DNA of 64,000 nucleotides from Paralvinella palmiformis (GCA_025642065.1 JAODUP010000564.1:77501-141500), one strand, 5' to 3'. Positions 41,201-52,865 are shown, counted from the first letter of the stretch. The notes: generated by a model not told the origin, from the letters alone. Made by a program: numbers and translations.

Positions 41201-44200
41201 AAAAGTGAGCAAGCTACTTTTAACATTTCCCATGCAACCAAACAACCATTGGGTAAAATGGATGAAATCAATCAGCCTAAAAATAAGCATATTAATGTGA
41301 ACACACACACACACACACACAGTGATATTTTCACAGTTTAAGGCCTGTACAAATGTGTTCCGAGGTCTTTACATTCTGGCCAAGGTAAACTGTTTACTGT
41401 CTAGCCCTGAATAATAATATAATATACAATAATGGCTGAAAGGCCATTTTTAATGTGGCCGGCAACCTCAAATGGGGGAGATGCATATGGCCTGTAATTT
41501 ATAGCTTCCCCATGGAGACTAAATCTAAATGAATTTAGAATATATGGCATATGTTCAGTGGAGAAAACTTTGCCAGTTGCCTGGCTGGATGAAAAACTCC
41601 TCGTACCATAGTGCCACAGCCGAGAACCTGCAATCTCCTGCACAGAATGACCACAGCCATAGGTAAATAGTCTCAGGCCCTACCCACGAGAACAATGTGG
41701 TATCATAAAAATGAACCTAAAGGATATGCTGTTTCAAGTTACCTAATATTACAAAAACTCATAATAATGCCTCTCGATCCAACAAGATAGTCATCTATGA
41801 CCGAGTCAACCAGCAAACACATCAAAGACCAATAGTGAGCTCAGGTGAGGTGACTGAGGAGAGGTGCTGGTCTCTGGACCAGTGCATCATTTCTGAGTAC
41901 CAACAGGAATATAATAACAAGGTAATCTTTGGGAATATACAGACCAAAGACAGATCACACTTAAAAAGGATAATATTGACAAATAACAACATACCACATT
42001 CATGGCTGGATCACTAAACAACCGTTCACCATCCTTGATTGAGACAACTACTGGTGTTTTTCTTCTACTTTCTCTGAAATATAATAACAATAATAATACA
42101 TTATTTTTATATAGTGCCTTATCTAACTACATAGCTGCTCTAAGGCACTTTACAGTATTATTATCTCTCACTCAGACCTGTTCCAATCCAGCACAGATCT
42201 CAACTCACAAGGCAGCATACTACGCATGCTCCCAGTATAGGTGCAAAGTATTATTCAAACACATAGCCATCAAGTCCAGTCAGGTTCTCATTTTTATGGA
42301 TGAATGAACCAGTTGCCGCATGACAGCACTGCAGCTCACAGAGCCTGGAACCCACACGATTGTAAGTCCTACACTCTAATTATTTGTGCTATTACATCAT
42401 TAATTATTTTGTATTAAGTAATCTCTTTCACAATATTGACATTTGTGTGTAAACATAGCATTAGTTTTGGTATTTTATATAAATACAAGTATATTATTAT
42501 TATTATCATCATTACTTGACAAATGTACTCATCACTTACTTGTTAAGTGCTATTTCCATTGGCACACCTGGCTGCAAAACACAATATGATATAGAACATG
42601 ATATCAATTATATATTTCTTTCAAGCTCACTAACTGAAACAGAAAGAAATGCCCCAAAAAGTATCCAAAGTAAAAAGTTTTTTTATCATGTATTTTAGAT
42701 GTAGGGACATATTTTTTTGGTGACGACATGGATAATAACAGAATTGCCATTTTTAAAAGGAATTTGCTTTTTAAACAAAAATTCTATAATGATGACAAAA
42801 ACACATGTTTAATAAAATAAAGTATTAGGTGTCAAAACTGCAAAAGTCATTCCATCTGTTAGTAGTGTAACCTGCCATAATTTGGCACTTGCACTACTAC
42901 AGGGTCCCAAATACCTAGTCACATGGTCGCCATTGGCGACCTGAATTAGTGAAGGATGACTACGTATTTTGAACAACTAGCCATGTATTCCATTCAACCA
43001 TTCTTTTCCGTGGTTCGGTCACTAACCACAAATCTATAAGGATAATGATCTATTGGGAAGTTCCATATTCACAGTTTCAGTTTATATTTGCAGGATCCTC
43101 AGGAAATATCAATTTCCGAATGGCATTGCTTAACGTATAGATTGTGCATTATCATGCAACAAATCCGACAGCATACGAGTCTCTTAACTAAAATTAGCAA
43201 GAACAAGGATAGCAGTTTTACCATAGTTTTGCACTGGCGTAAGCATTGGGCATGCTCGATAAGGTTATCTGGAAAGTGAAAAATAATTATGTTGGAAAAT
43301 ATCCAGTGGCAGCAGAGAGTTGTTAGCAAAAGTCACCGAGAAAACAATATCAGATAGAAAGGATTTCCTTGATAAAATATTTTAATCAACCTCACAAAAA
43401 CTGGACATACAAACATTTATTAGGCAACAGATACACAATATAGGATATACATATTGGGCTCCATCCTCTTGTACATGCACTGAAATGTAATGCCATCACA
43501 ACAGGACATACACGCCATTGTTAGTTGTAGATAAATATATCATGCCAGCCCCCAAAAAGAAGAAAATATGCTGGCCACTTCAATTTTGAACGTATTTGGG
43601 ACCCTGCTAATATAACATTAAAACATTTCTCATCGATGTCACTGTTATAGTGAGTATTTTGCTGTCATTTACAGCTAAGCAAGTACATATTATGTTATTA
43701 GCAACAGCCAACTTAGTAACATTGTGAAGCTTTAAATGCAGTCATTTTAGCTATGTCATATACCCAATGTACCATGACTCATTAAGGCAGGCAAACGGAG
43801 ATATACAGTATATTAGTAAAAACCCTTGTTCGTGTATTATCTCACGTTTTCTTGCATAAGGGTATTTCAATAATGAAACAGATGGAGTACAGCACTCTTA
43901 GTCATGGTTGGAATCCATGCGTGTGTCTGTGAGATGTTTCCCTAGGAGGGGACCTACCCCCGATATCCCAGCCATATGTCTCAAACATGACCACTGCTGA
44001 GATTAAACGATTATGCTGGTTTAACCTATTCTCTCTTCCTGTACACTACTGTGGGGTCAGAAACGTGCTACATGACTGGGTTGACATTCACAAACGTGTA
44101 TTACATATTGACCACATTGTGGTTTTATGGTTAATTATTCTGGTGATTAGTCAGTGACTCGATAATCAAACACTTTTATTAATTTTGTCATAATTGCTGT

Positions 44201-47200
44201 TCTTGATTTTCTTCAAAGTCGTGGTTACTTTATTTAATTCTATAAAACAATTAGAGCATATTAGTCATTTAATGGTGTTTTTGCCACTTTTAAATGAACA
44301 ATGTATAATACGCACAGTATTACCCTTCTGAAATAGGAAATGGTCTAATTTTTTTAAATTTAAAATCCTCATAAAATGGATTTTGAATTGAAACAAATCA
44401 TTCCATTTTAAATGGAAAATTGGTGCACAGTGTCAAAAGTTAAAGATATAAAACATTGCACATCTTTCCATCATATATATTGTACACATGTTCTTAATAA
44501 ACAATCAGATATATATTTATATATTTTTTTTCAGTGATCTGATCTCATTCTACCCACAGTTGGCTAATGCGAGCCATCTATTTCATAGCCAATGTTGAAC
44601 AGATTGTTTACTCCAACTGTTTACTTTCCTCTGTTTTTTTACACATGTATAAACAGTCTAATCACTAGTAGTTAAACTAATAAAATCTTCCAAGACCAGC
44701 AAAATCAGATTAACAATCACCCAAAATGTAAGTCTTTGTCCATTTGTAAACGAAACTGAATTACTGCCTGTAGCTTAAATACATTTCAAGGTTTGGAGAC
44801 ACGATGATAAACTTGAAAAACACACCCTAAAGTGTGATTAATTAAACCTGTTACAGAGTGTGAAATAAGTCTGCCTGGTGACTATAAGGCCATTGTTTTT
44901 TGAATACTCGTTTTACAAACTTGCCGACAGCAGCTGAAACTCGCCGTCGGGAAATAAAATCAACTTTTATTCTTTTTATTATTATTTTCCCGCAGACCCG
45001 CCTGCTGCTAACCTTAGTTTTTTCTTTCTTCAAATCGTTTATTTTGACATTCAAAATACATCATTTAAAATGCACACGGAATGTTAAAAAGGAAGATGCT
45101 TGAAGCATTGCTTATACAATGCATCCCCCTTTAACATAACATTAAAAACTCATGATGTGTTTTTCCACAGTAGCTACAAACCTAAAACACCTTGATTAAT
45201 TTAAGGGAGAAGTGGGGAGTTTTGACCACCTTACACTTCAATGGTTTGATCTTAGTATATGCAATACATCAATCAGCAAGAAGTACCATTCTACCAGTCC
45301 CTCAATTTTTAATGTTCCTAACAAGGCACAGATCATGTGATTTGTGACCCAATTCAATGTTGTAAAGCTTATTTATATAAGCAAAGTGGGAGGAGTGGAA
45401 GTTTGACCTGAGTGCAGTGCTTGTCTTGCACAGCCTAACACACACAGTGTGAGGCAGATTGACCACACACACATATATATACATACACATAGTGTAGACT
45501 TTGAAATATTGACACCTATCGACAAAAGTTCAAATTTTTATACGACCAATTCCAGTCGCTAATTGTTTTTGGTGGTGTGTTGTTGCAAATTGCTTCAAAG
45601 TAAACACAAAACAATTATTCAGTGATATATTATGTTCCAGCTTAAAACTATTAACTGTAATAAATAACGAATAGGGTTTTACTGTTGTGGTCGAACCTCC
45701 CCACTTCTATATCTTTTTGAAACAACACCAATTCAAAATACTATTTATTACTAGGAAAAAAGGTTCCTTTTTGTTTGGTGTATGTTTGAAAAGTTGCCTG
45801 CAACTCAAGTTTAGTCACACAACAAGTCGCCCAGTCTGTCTTCCTTGACCCACACACTAAACAGCCTCGTAAAGTGGAGTTTTGTTAAGTGGCACCCCGC
45901 CAGCGGTATCTAGGTCTTTCAGATACCCCTCTCACCTTCCGAGATACTTTTCTTGGGAAAGCCTGCCAACCCAAACCAGATGTTTGAATCCAGAAGTTTA
46001 TAATTCGGGGTCGTAAACTTCTGGATTCAACAGTCCAATTTACACCAATAGCTACATGAAATGATTCGTTTTGTCACAGATCCCACATGTTGAATCAAGC
46101 ACTTATGTCCAATTCACATAACTGATATATGAAATATTGGCCAATCAATGACCACATAAGAATCCATTGGAAAGACGGCGACTCATGCCGGTGCTGACAG
46201 TGACATGTTTATTGTTTACTTTTCACTGATGATTAACAACAAAAGAGAAAATAATAAAGGCCAAAAAAAAAGCTAAACGATTGGAGAGAATGTCAAATCC
46301 CAACTACCGGAGGATGTATGTTATACAAAACATTGTTGTGGGTTTTTTCCTGACTGACCCTATGCTTTCAGTGATTTTTTTTGTTATCGTATTGGCGGAC
46401 CCTAATTTTTGGGAGGCCAATTTTCAGTAAAACAAGTATTAGAAAAATAGGTATTTGTTAGGAGCCTGGTTGACAATTAAGATAAGAAACTATTCTCATG
46501 GACTAGTAGTTTATTTTTGAGCTGTTAATCATATAGACTTATTTTATGACCTCCTCCAAGTAATTAAATGTTAATTATCCTTCAATTAAACAAACGAGGC
46601 AGATTCTAAAAATTTCACTCGTGAATTATCTTAAGTGGTTACTAAATGTGAGGACATACAGAAAATATACTACAATATTCAGTAGGATTTAGTTTTTACA
46701 ATACTTGATATAAACACCTACCTTAACTATGGCTATCTTCATAAATTCACTACCAAAATCAACAGACATCACAGCAAGGCCAGCTATGAAGAGAAATAGT
46801 TGAGAAAACACCATTTAAAAAATTCTTACTGTCATGACCAAAACTTAACTATAAATTCTTACATCAACATGACTCCTGGATAAATTTCCAACAACAATTA
46901 TAATTATTTTACATTCCAAATTTCAAGTCAAAACTATAGTTGAGCTACAATTATATGATCAGTTATCATTATAAATGATTTTGACTGCTGTAAAAATTAT
47001 CAGTGTCAGGTATGTCTTGTGACGTTTAGATTCTCCTACTAAAAAGTTATTTTAACTGCTGTAAAAATGATCAGTGTCAGGTATGTCTCGTGACGTTTAG
47101 ATTCTCCTAAAAAAGGTTATTGACTAAAACTGAATAATTAAGGTAGTTTGAAATATTTCAATCATAACTGCACCATAATGTAAGTAAATTAAAATCTGAC

Positions 47201-47273
47201 AATACATATCGTTTCACTTACCAGCAGATGTCAGCACCGCTGCCACAGCTGTCAACAGCAAAATGTACTCCAT
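19552..47273 (-). CDS. HYOU1: Hypoxia up-regulated protein 1 / GRP170 ER chaperone (complete, 23 coding exons)
   Basis: ER-lumenal Hsp110/Grp170-type chaperone; it holds unfolded chains and acts as nucleotide exchange factor for BiP. Coding exons in order: 47222-47273, 46722-46783, 42540-42571, 41995-42073, 40385-40539, 40086-40291, 39438-39542, 38355-38433, 37455-37641, 37209-37343, 36972-37054, 36559-36691, 36017-36204, 33832-33973, 31100-31163, 30681-30775, 29584-29775, 27007-27266, 26588-26798, 26191-26409, 21338-21569, 20759-20875, 19552-19619. They total 3096 nt and give 1031 residues (human about 999), with every phase consistent. Seen: signal peptide [31 protein letters not shown] (about 25-38); [20 protein letters not shown] (exon 6); phosphate-2 [15 protein letters not shown] (about 215-230); adenosine motif [14 protein letters not shown] (about 370); [15 protein letters not shown]; acid/lysine-rich low-complexity loop (about 600-720); helical domain with [12 protein letters not shown]-terminal HDPDDEL, a KDEL-like retrieval signal. 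A splice acceptor lies just 5' of the ATG, so the 5' UTR is split. Confidence 0.97.
20605..20652. repeat. Perfect 48-bp inverted repeat (23-bp arms, 2-bp centre)
   Basis: Arm GTTTATGTTGAGTTTGGATA plus GTA, AA spacer, then its exact reverse complement. It lies about 105 bp 3' of HYOU1 coding exon 22 on the transcribed strand, in the last intron. Confidence 0.9.
22995..23413. mobile_element. TA-flanked MITE, copy 3, internally deleted (419 bp)
   Basis: Ends CTGTAGATCCTGACCATTAA and, inward, CCATAGGTCCCGGCCATTAA, with TA on both sides (22993-22994, 23414-23415). About half of the interior is missing compared with copy 1, the classic pattern of internally deleted non-autonomous elements. Confidence 0.85.
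23468..25305 (-). pseudogene. Mutator-like transposase relic (PF20700-type) in a HYOU1 intron
   Basis: A first exon at about 25200-25305 reads [20 protein letters not shown] with a donor gtatgt, an AT-hook-like basic start. Downstream pieces in different frames: [125 protein letters not shown]; ending [19 protein letters not shown]. The NANES-W-PK-F and QFN-G blocks are hallmarks of this transposase group. At least three frameshifts and several stops make it non-functional. It lies between HYOU1 exons 20 and 21. Confidence 0.8.
24971..25050. repeat. Minisatellite, 20-bp unit, exactly 4 copies
   Basis: Unit TGATACAAATTATGATTGTA; the last two copies have C for T at position 17. Located within the span of the Mutator-like relic, in its intron. 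Confidence 0.92.
27761..27950 (-). repeat. tRNA-derived SINE, family 2, with 15-bp target-site duplication (HYOU1 intron)
   Basis: On the - strand an A-box-like TGGTCTAGTTGG and a B-box-like GAGTTCGAATCTC head a 190-bp element. Flanks AAACAGGCTGGTCAA at 27746-27760 and 27951-27965 are identical, so the insertion is fairly recent. Relatives in this window are near 40795-40980 (+), 49455-49622 (-), 18555-18690 (-) and 33040-33088 (fragment). Confidence 0.85.
30932..30993 (+). repeat. 3'-terminal fragment of the 1350-2335 LINE family
   Basis: Reads GCTCCTGCTAGTAAGGGTGC then TTTATTAAGTATACATTATT, the same terminal sequence as the LINE at 1350-1410 but inverted. Sits in a HYOU1 intron. Confidence 0.7.
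31343..31406. repeat. 32-bp tandem duplication
   Basis: Two copies of ATTAGACTACCATTTTATTA followed by TTAAAGGGTACC, differing by one base. HYOU1 intron. Confidence 0.85.
33040..33088 (-). repeat. SINE family 2, 3'-end fragment
   Basis: About 45 bases matching the family end: GTTTTAAGGCCACTTTTATG followed by CACATGATAGGCTAAATG and GGCCGA. Just upstream of the 52-bp minisatellite in the same HYOU1 intron. Confidence 0.6.
33157..33460. repeat. Minisatellite, about 52-bp unit, about 6 copies
   Basis: Unit contains GTGTGTGACTTAATTAATTT then AGATCCGTATGTGTGTAATG and TCACTACTCTTT. Copies differ at a few sites. In the HYOU1 intron between coding exons 14 and 15. Confidence 0.88.
34298..35931. mobile_element. 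TIR transposon A, split by MITE copy 1 (about 700 bp without insert)
   Basis: The left end TAAGGCCATTGTTTTTTTAA and the right end read inward TTAGGCCATTGTTTTTTTAA form a terminal inverted repeat of about 30 bp that continues into a CTTGTTTTACA run. An inverted, longer relative lies at 44887-46448. No transposase frame is visible. Superfamily not recognised. Confidence 0.7.
34764..35695. mobile_element. TA-flanked MITE, copy 1 (932 bp), nested in another transposon
   Basis: Left end CTGTAGGTCCCGGTCATTAA and right end, read inward, CCGTAGATCCCGGCCATTAA form terminal inverted repeats of about 23 bp. Both sides carry TA (34762-34763 and 35696-35697). The related locus at 45297-45275 lacks the insert and shows a single TAC there. 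TA duplication with such ends is typical of Tc1/mariner/pogo-type elements. No transposase is encoded, so it is non-autonomous. Confidence 0.85.
38574..39421. mobile_element. TA-flanked MITE, copy 2 (about 848 bp), inverted relative to copy 1
   Basis: Ends ACGTAGGTCCTGGCCATTAA and, inward from the right, CCATAGGTCGTTCCGGCCAT. The interior shares long blocks with 34764-35695 in reverse order, such as the CCTAAAAATCTGGACTTTTC block and TAGGCCTAAAATATCA. It ends about 10 bases short of the splice donor of HYOU1 coding exon 7 (39431-39437). Confidence 0.82.
40740..41130. repeat. Composite repeat region between HYOU1 exons 4 and 5
   Basis: Contains the family 2 SINE and then a GGGCTAGTGG / CACTAGCCC motif repeated in both directions near 41070-41130. 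Similar GGGCAAGTG / CACTTGCCC motif pairs occur near 62850-62890 and 63495-63530. Non-coding. Confidence 0.5.
40795..40985 (+). repeat. tRNA-derived SINE, family 2, diverged copy
   Basis: Shares the AATTCGAATCTTGGCATGTG B-box block, the stretch about pulling GAAGGGAGTTTCATC, and the CACGTGCACAAAAGTGGCCGT end with the 27761 element, in opposite orientation. Lies in HYOU1 intron sequence between coding exons 4 and 5. Confidence 0.7.
42090..42400 (-). repeat. tRNA-derived SINE, family 3, inserted next to HYOU1 coding exon 4
   Basis: Second copy of the 13325 family, in the sense of the HYOU1 transcript. Its 3' tail, an AATAATGTATTATTATTG run, reaches to within about 25 bases of the splice acceptor at 42074-42080. 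It seems to contribute part of the intron's 3' end. Confidence 0.8.
42900..43606. mobile_element. Small TIR element with CAGGGTCCCAAATAC ends (707 bp)
   Basis: Both termini read CAGGGTCCCAAATAC inward, a perfect 15-bp inverted repeat. The CTA triplet on each side may be a 3-bp target duplication. No coding capacity is evident. Inside the HYOU1 intron between coding exons 2 and 3. Confidence 0.75.
44887..46448. mobile_element. TIR transposon B, longer inverted relative of A
   Basis: Starts AGGCCATTGTTTTTTGAATA and its interior matches A in the opposite direction, for example TGCCGGTGCTGACAGTGACA (near 46180) against the complementary block near 34545-34570. It keeps about 700 bp in the middle that A has lost, including a 17-bp-arm hairpin at 45984-46030. 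The right end is degenerate after AAAACAAGTATTAG. Confidence 0.65.
45984..46030. repeat. Hairpin: 17-bp perfect arms, 13-bp loop
   Basis: TTGAATCCAGAAGTTTA and its exact reverse complement flank a GC-richer loop. Located inside transposon B. Confidence 0.85.
46983..47120. repeat. 70-bp tandem duplication in HYOU1 first coding intron
   Basis: Two copies of an ACTGCTGTAAAAATGATCAG block followed by TGTCAGGTATGTC and GTGACGTTTAGATTCTCCTA, with a few differences. About 100 bp from coding exon 1. Confidence 0.85.
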
Positions 47274-49454
47274 CCTATAATCACTGAAAATATGCATTAA
47301 AAAATAACAAAACTAGGACAGCCTACAGCCAACTCATTTAAATACTGTAATACTTATTAAGACAAATAGTATTCATTTCGAGTTTAAGTGGAACAAAAAA
47401 ATTAAGTTTGGAAACACTTGACAATAAATGAAACAGATTGGTATTAAGTATATACTGTATTAACAACTGTGGAAGCACCCCCCCCCCCTTCTCAACCATA
47501 TGGCAAGACATAATTATTTTGTTAATTTCTGTAATTTATCGTGTTTTAGATCCTGTTGAAGCTCTTGACTTAATATATATATGTATGTATATGTATACTA
47601 ATATTTGTTTTCCTTTTTGATGTCAGCATTGCTGGCTGATGATGATACACGCACATACAGAACATCACTATTATGTATTATGGGGCAGTGGAAAGACAGC
47701 TTCATAGCTACACAAAGGTTGGTATTATAATACAAAATATATTTATATGAATGTGGAACATAGAACAACAGAGGGTGAGCAAAAACATATTCTTTCAACA
47801 ACTTCATCAATGCAATAAAACATTGATATCAGGCCAGTTGTCCCACGGCATATAGAAAGATTGTTCATTTGTCCAACAAAATTCTAACTTATCCAATACA
47901 AACTTCATTTAAAATTATTTGAGGCATTTATTCATTAATAAATCAAGGTGGAAACAAAAACAATATTTATGCCATCATACAGCTCATGAATACATTGCTA
48001 AACAGTCTCCATGAATTAGCATCTAACTACATCACATAGACTTGATTTTGACACCCATAAAATCATGACAATCTTTCAACCTCTTGTTCATGGCATACAG
48101 TATTAACATTGCCATCTTCAGGCTAAAAACACTGATGAAAATGATCTTTCCTATCAAGCTTGGCCAGGGCCAAACACTGAATTATGCAGTGGTTCCATCT
48201 TGGTTTTTCATCAGATAAGAAAGTACAGCATAAGTCATATGTTGGCATTGTTTAAAGAGCCTATCATGAACTTTGACCGCTGACAAATTGTGCCCTCAGT
48301 TAAATATAGAATTAGAAAACAGCTCTGAAACAGACATAAGTGTTTCCAAACTTTAACAATCTATAACTGACTAGCTAGCTAAGTAATATTGATAGTCCAA
48401 AACTTTATACAGCACCCCCCCCCCACTTCACTTATGATAAATAACTGGTCGCTATGACCATTATTACAACAATTTAGCAGAGCATGCACTAGACTGTTCC
48501 AGAGAGAAATGCCGGATGTTTGGGGACAATAAATTTCCATTTATGTATCAATTCGTGTACCTAACGCCCTAAACGTGAATATAAATATCACTGACAAATT
48601 ACATCTGGTACTGGTAGCAACTGAGTGAAGGTATTGGGATTGCAATGTCTGCCACATACATGCACTGCAAGTAAATTAATGGGCATTGACTTTTCTGGTA
48701 ATCCAATTGCTGAAAACATCAATTAACATGTGTCATCAATAAAGAATAAGAGTAGGTAATTATGACAATCTCTTGTTGTTTATCCTAATAGCAGAATAGT
48801 GCAAATATGAAATTATTTTAGTCGGTGCAAACGTTCACAGCCTGAACTATGTTAAAACTAAATAAAAAACCATGAAAGAGAGAAAATATTAAAATTTTAG
48901 ACAAATAGTTCAGTAATATTTAATTAACAATTATATTTATTAATTTTTGCCAAAAAAGTTCCTACATTCAAATAAATTATGTAGATATTTTGAAAATGTA
49001 TTTATCTTTGTAGAAAAGCTGTGCATTTCTCGGATAGACACGATTAACATCATTTTATTATTTTTTAAGCAACTTCATTTTCAAATGAAAAAGAAGTTCC
49101 AGCACACTAACAAAAATGTATTCATAATATGAAGACATCGCAGTCATTTTAGATTGATAAAAATCTTGAAACTAGGTACATTGAAATATTCCTGTGTTGG
49201 AATATAAATTGCTGTTATTATGAACTTAGATTAGAACAATGAGCATCTTTTCTACAGTTAACCACTAATTAAACAGAGAAGAACCAAAATTATGATTAAC
49301 TGTAATGTAAACTAATCTACTACATAAAACTGGATGTCATTTTCTGTTGAATGTGCAATGTTATAAATAATTGTTCTCATGACAGAAGTGCCAATATTAA
49401 ATGAAGCAATTTTATCTATATGGTATACTGCAAATACCATGGATGACAAAATAA

Positions 49455-49622
49455 ATGTTTAACAGCCAGTTTTGGGTGCACATGGTAGGCTAGATAGACT
49501 GAGCAACCCCAAAAGTTAATGTGGTGATGAGAAAGATGAAACACCCTTCAGACTCTCCCACACCAATATCTGAATTCAGGAATCTGTCACCGACCACGCT
49601 ACCAGTCTGACTATGGAGGCAC
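49455..49622 (-). repeat. tRNA-derived SINE, family 2, diverged copy
   Basis: Contains the family blocks TGCACATGGTAGGCTAGA, GATGAAACACCCTTCAGAC and a mutated B box. Lies in the long 5' UTR intron inferred for HYOU1. Confidence 0.7.
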
Positions 49623-50825
49623 CCAAAATATACATCATCTGGAATACTATTGCTAACAAATATAATGTCATACAAATATAATTAAAACAGTACTTGACCT
49701 GCCGGTATAGCATCCATTTTAATGGAAAAACAATAAAAACGAGTACAGGCTAATTCTAACAGCTACTTGACATATAACCAAGGACACAATCTGTTTATTA
49801 ATGTGTGACATATCAAAGAACAAACACACAAATAACTTCACCGGAAATATTCCTTCAAATCTAGGACAAATGCCAATCAATTGGCATAATATGGCAACTT
49901 CACAATTGACATTCATGGCTTCCCAAGTGACCAATGTTCTGCATTCTAACTGAATATGTAAATGAGCCTTCCAAGCGTAGACAAACATTGTACACACTAA
50001 AATATGTCAGTGGGAATTTCAATGTTTTTTCTCTTTCAATTCTTGTTGGTTTCCCGGTTTGTTAAAAATATGGCAATTTGTAAAAGGCATGAAGGAGCCA
50101 AGTGTACCGAAATTTAAAGCTGACAAACCATCAGCTAGATCAAGCAGAATACAAAAAATGAAGCGCAAACAAACTTTCAAATCAAACTCCAAAATTGGTA
50201 AAATATCTAACTTCTAACTATCTGCATATGCAAGAGATGTGTTCATCTTTTTGATATCATACTGGAATGCTGACAAATAAATAAAATAAAAACTGCCAAT
50301 AATTCCGGATAAAGCAATTCTTTGGTGGTCAATATCATTTTCAGTTTTATCAAATGGGAATTACTTTTATTCTAATGGTTGGTTACTCCGTCACTTTTAT
50401 CTTGCATATAATATAAACATTATTTGTGTAGATAGAAATGCCACATTAAGTTTTGTATTTCATGGGTTAATTTGAGGTGGCAGCTATGCGGTTAATTAAT
50501 TATGCAACAGTATATGCATGCATGTTCAATGGATGCATACAGAGAGTGGCGACATCACAAACAACTTATGAATGACAGCATTTGAGCCTGACCAAAGCCT
50601 GGAAAGTACCGAATATCCATGATGATTCCATATAAGGATATTTAATGCTGACCTGAGAAAAACTCTGCATATGTGCATACAATGTTTTATTGATGCATTG
50701 TCAGTTTATGTGCCCATTAAAATTATGATATTTGAAAGGTTTTTACACTTTTTAAATCAATGTATTTGCATTTAAAGTCAGGTTTACTGACCCTAAAAAA
50801 CAAGGCATTGTGGAAGCCATAAGAA

Positions 50826-51480
50826 TTGTATATTTTACTACTTGGCCATCACATAACAATAATGATAGGACTGATTTTGGAAACAATCCACTTTAAGTAC
50901 ATATGTGAAAACAGTGATGTTAAGATTGATGATGTTTTGACAGAATGGGACATGATAAAGTCAAATATGTATGGAAGGCAAGCTGAAGCAGGCCAACATA
51001 AATATGAACCATACATTATTAAATACATATTTTTTGTGTTTATTTATGAATTAGATCTACTTATATAATATAATCTGCCTATGTAACATCATAAATATAA
51101 CCAGGTTAATCCATGTTCTTTATATGTTGATTAATCTCTTACCTGATTTTAAAATACAGCACTAAATGATCTGATGACCTTTCAGCTGACATTTGATAAG
51201 TTTGACCCAGTAAAGTTAAGAGTAGACATGGATAGTGAGCCAAAATAAAAGGGGGCTTAGACTTCAGAAAGTTGAACTACCAGAGGCTGGTGAATTTAAG
51301 GAGAGATAATGAAGAACATAGAGTGAAGAAGAACAGATAATTGGATTGGAGGAAGATGCAGAGGAGAGACACATGATGAAGAGGAGGATGTAATCCCAAA
51401 CTTAGAAATAGATTATGAAAATGGTGAAGATGATGGATTGGACAGTGAATATGAAAATGACAGTGGATGAAGTGATACAA
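50826..51480 (+). pseudogene. Possible gene relic of unknown origin
   Basis: A frame at 50826-51068 contains KYICENSDVKIDDVLTEWDM, and 51200-51480 has broken pieces rich in Glu, Asp and Lys, such as EENGEDDGLDSEYENDSG-like stretches read through stops. Composition is more protein-like than the surroundings, but no family is recognised and no continuous frame exists. It might be a decayed transposase or retrocopy. Lies in the HYOU1 5' UTR intron. Confidence 0.25.
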
Positions 51481-51703
51481 AGACTGTGAATACTTAAAAT
51501 ATAACAACCAGTTATGACTGCATTATTATGATGTATGTCCTGCTAATGTAAATAAAGCTTTGAAATATAAATTAATGATTCTTCTTTCACTTGAGAAGCA
51601 TTTTTTTATGCTGAGTCTGCAAAACATTACTGTATTTATTATTTCTATTATAACAATACTGAATAGGTCTACAATGCCGAAACATTATTATTATTAATGA
51701 AGT

Positions 51704-52371
51704 GGTTACGTATCTGAGCATCAGAAGAACCCTGGACCTTAGGGTTATAGGTCCGAGCACTCAATTATTCCTCGATTGCTATTACTTCCGCTCAGATATG
51801 GCGGCCGAGCATGTAGTAGTTATATTTGGGTTGAAAGTAGAAGATGCTTTTTATAGTTTTGAAGAGGTACAAATGAAAATCAAAGAAATAGACGATCAGT
51901 AGAACAGCAGTGCAGCTTTACAAATAATCGGGTTTCCCATGTGTCCTAGAATATAATAAATTCATTTTCCTGGTCCTGGAAATGTCTGAATCTGAAAATC
52001 TCAGGGAAAAATACTGCCTTTGAAAAAAAAACACTTAGAATAAAAAAAGTCTATTAATAGACTTAATCTAATATCTTTATTAAACATTAGTACTAGACTC
52101 TAGCAGCAGTAATTACAACTGCGCTTCCGTCACTGACACGAGCAGATAAAAAAATTATCATGAAATTGTTCAGATTTATAATAATATTGATGATGCATGG
52201 TTCAGATGCTGAATGCTCAGATCTTTATCATACACAAACATGATTCCAATGCTCTGCTTGATGTTCCGTGACCATGCACGGGAAACACCCAAACTTGGCG
52301 CACATGCATAGAGTGCTCGGACCTTTATCATCAACAAACACAATTCCGATGCTCGGATACGTAACAACATC
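51704..52371. mobile_element. Candidate TIR element with GTTACGTATCNGAGCATC ends (668 bp)
   Basis: GTTACGTATCTGAGCATC at the left and, inward from the right, GTTACGTATCCGAGCATC match at 17 of 18 bases. An internal direct repeat of the TGCTCNGANCTTTATCAT type occurs at 52215 and 52313. A 66-residue frame from 51702, ending VEDAFYSFEEVQMKIKEIDD, resembles the start of some transposases but has no continuation. It lies within the inferred HYOU1 5' UTR intron. Confidence 0.55.
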
Positions 52372-52865
52372 CTATTATTAATTGATATAATTTCTAATAT
52401 AATCAGTTAAATGATTATTATTATCATGATCATGGACATTGTAATTGTTGTAAATACCATAATATTTATTATAATATCATATATAATGATATAATATAGA
52501 TCTATCATACATATTGATATTCGATAAGCCTAGCCCTAGGCTAAGCCTAACTCTAAGGTAGTCAGGATCATAACAAGAAGCTAAATACTACTAGATCTCG
52601 TTTTGCGACAGGAGTTCTGGATAATCACACGAATTAGCACAGTTAACGTGGGAACACGCCAACAATAAGGCACGAATCTAACCAAATGGGCGGAATAATA
52701 GGGGTCTAACATTAACACTAGACTAGTCTAACAGCTGAGTTTCAGTGTACGACGTTACTAGAACATTCATTCAACATGCTCGACAAAAACGATGTCAACA
52801 AAACACTTCTCGTCGTAGGCAATACTCTGACATAACGCTCAAATATCGTGTGAAACGTAGCTCAC

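Larger units (their letters stand above)
47284..51700. other. Inferred HYOU1 5' UTR intron, proximal part
   Basis: AT-rich, with a family 2 SINE copy and the possible relic at 50826. No conserved exon or RNA gene recognised. C-runs at 47468-47479 and 48415-48424. Confidence 0.5.
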
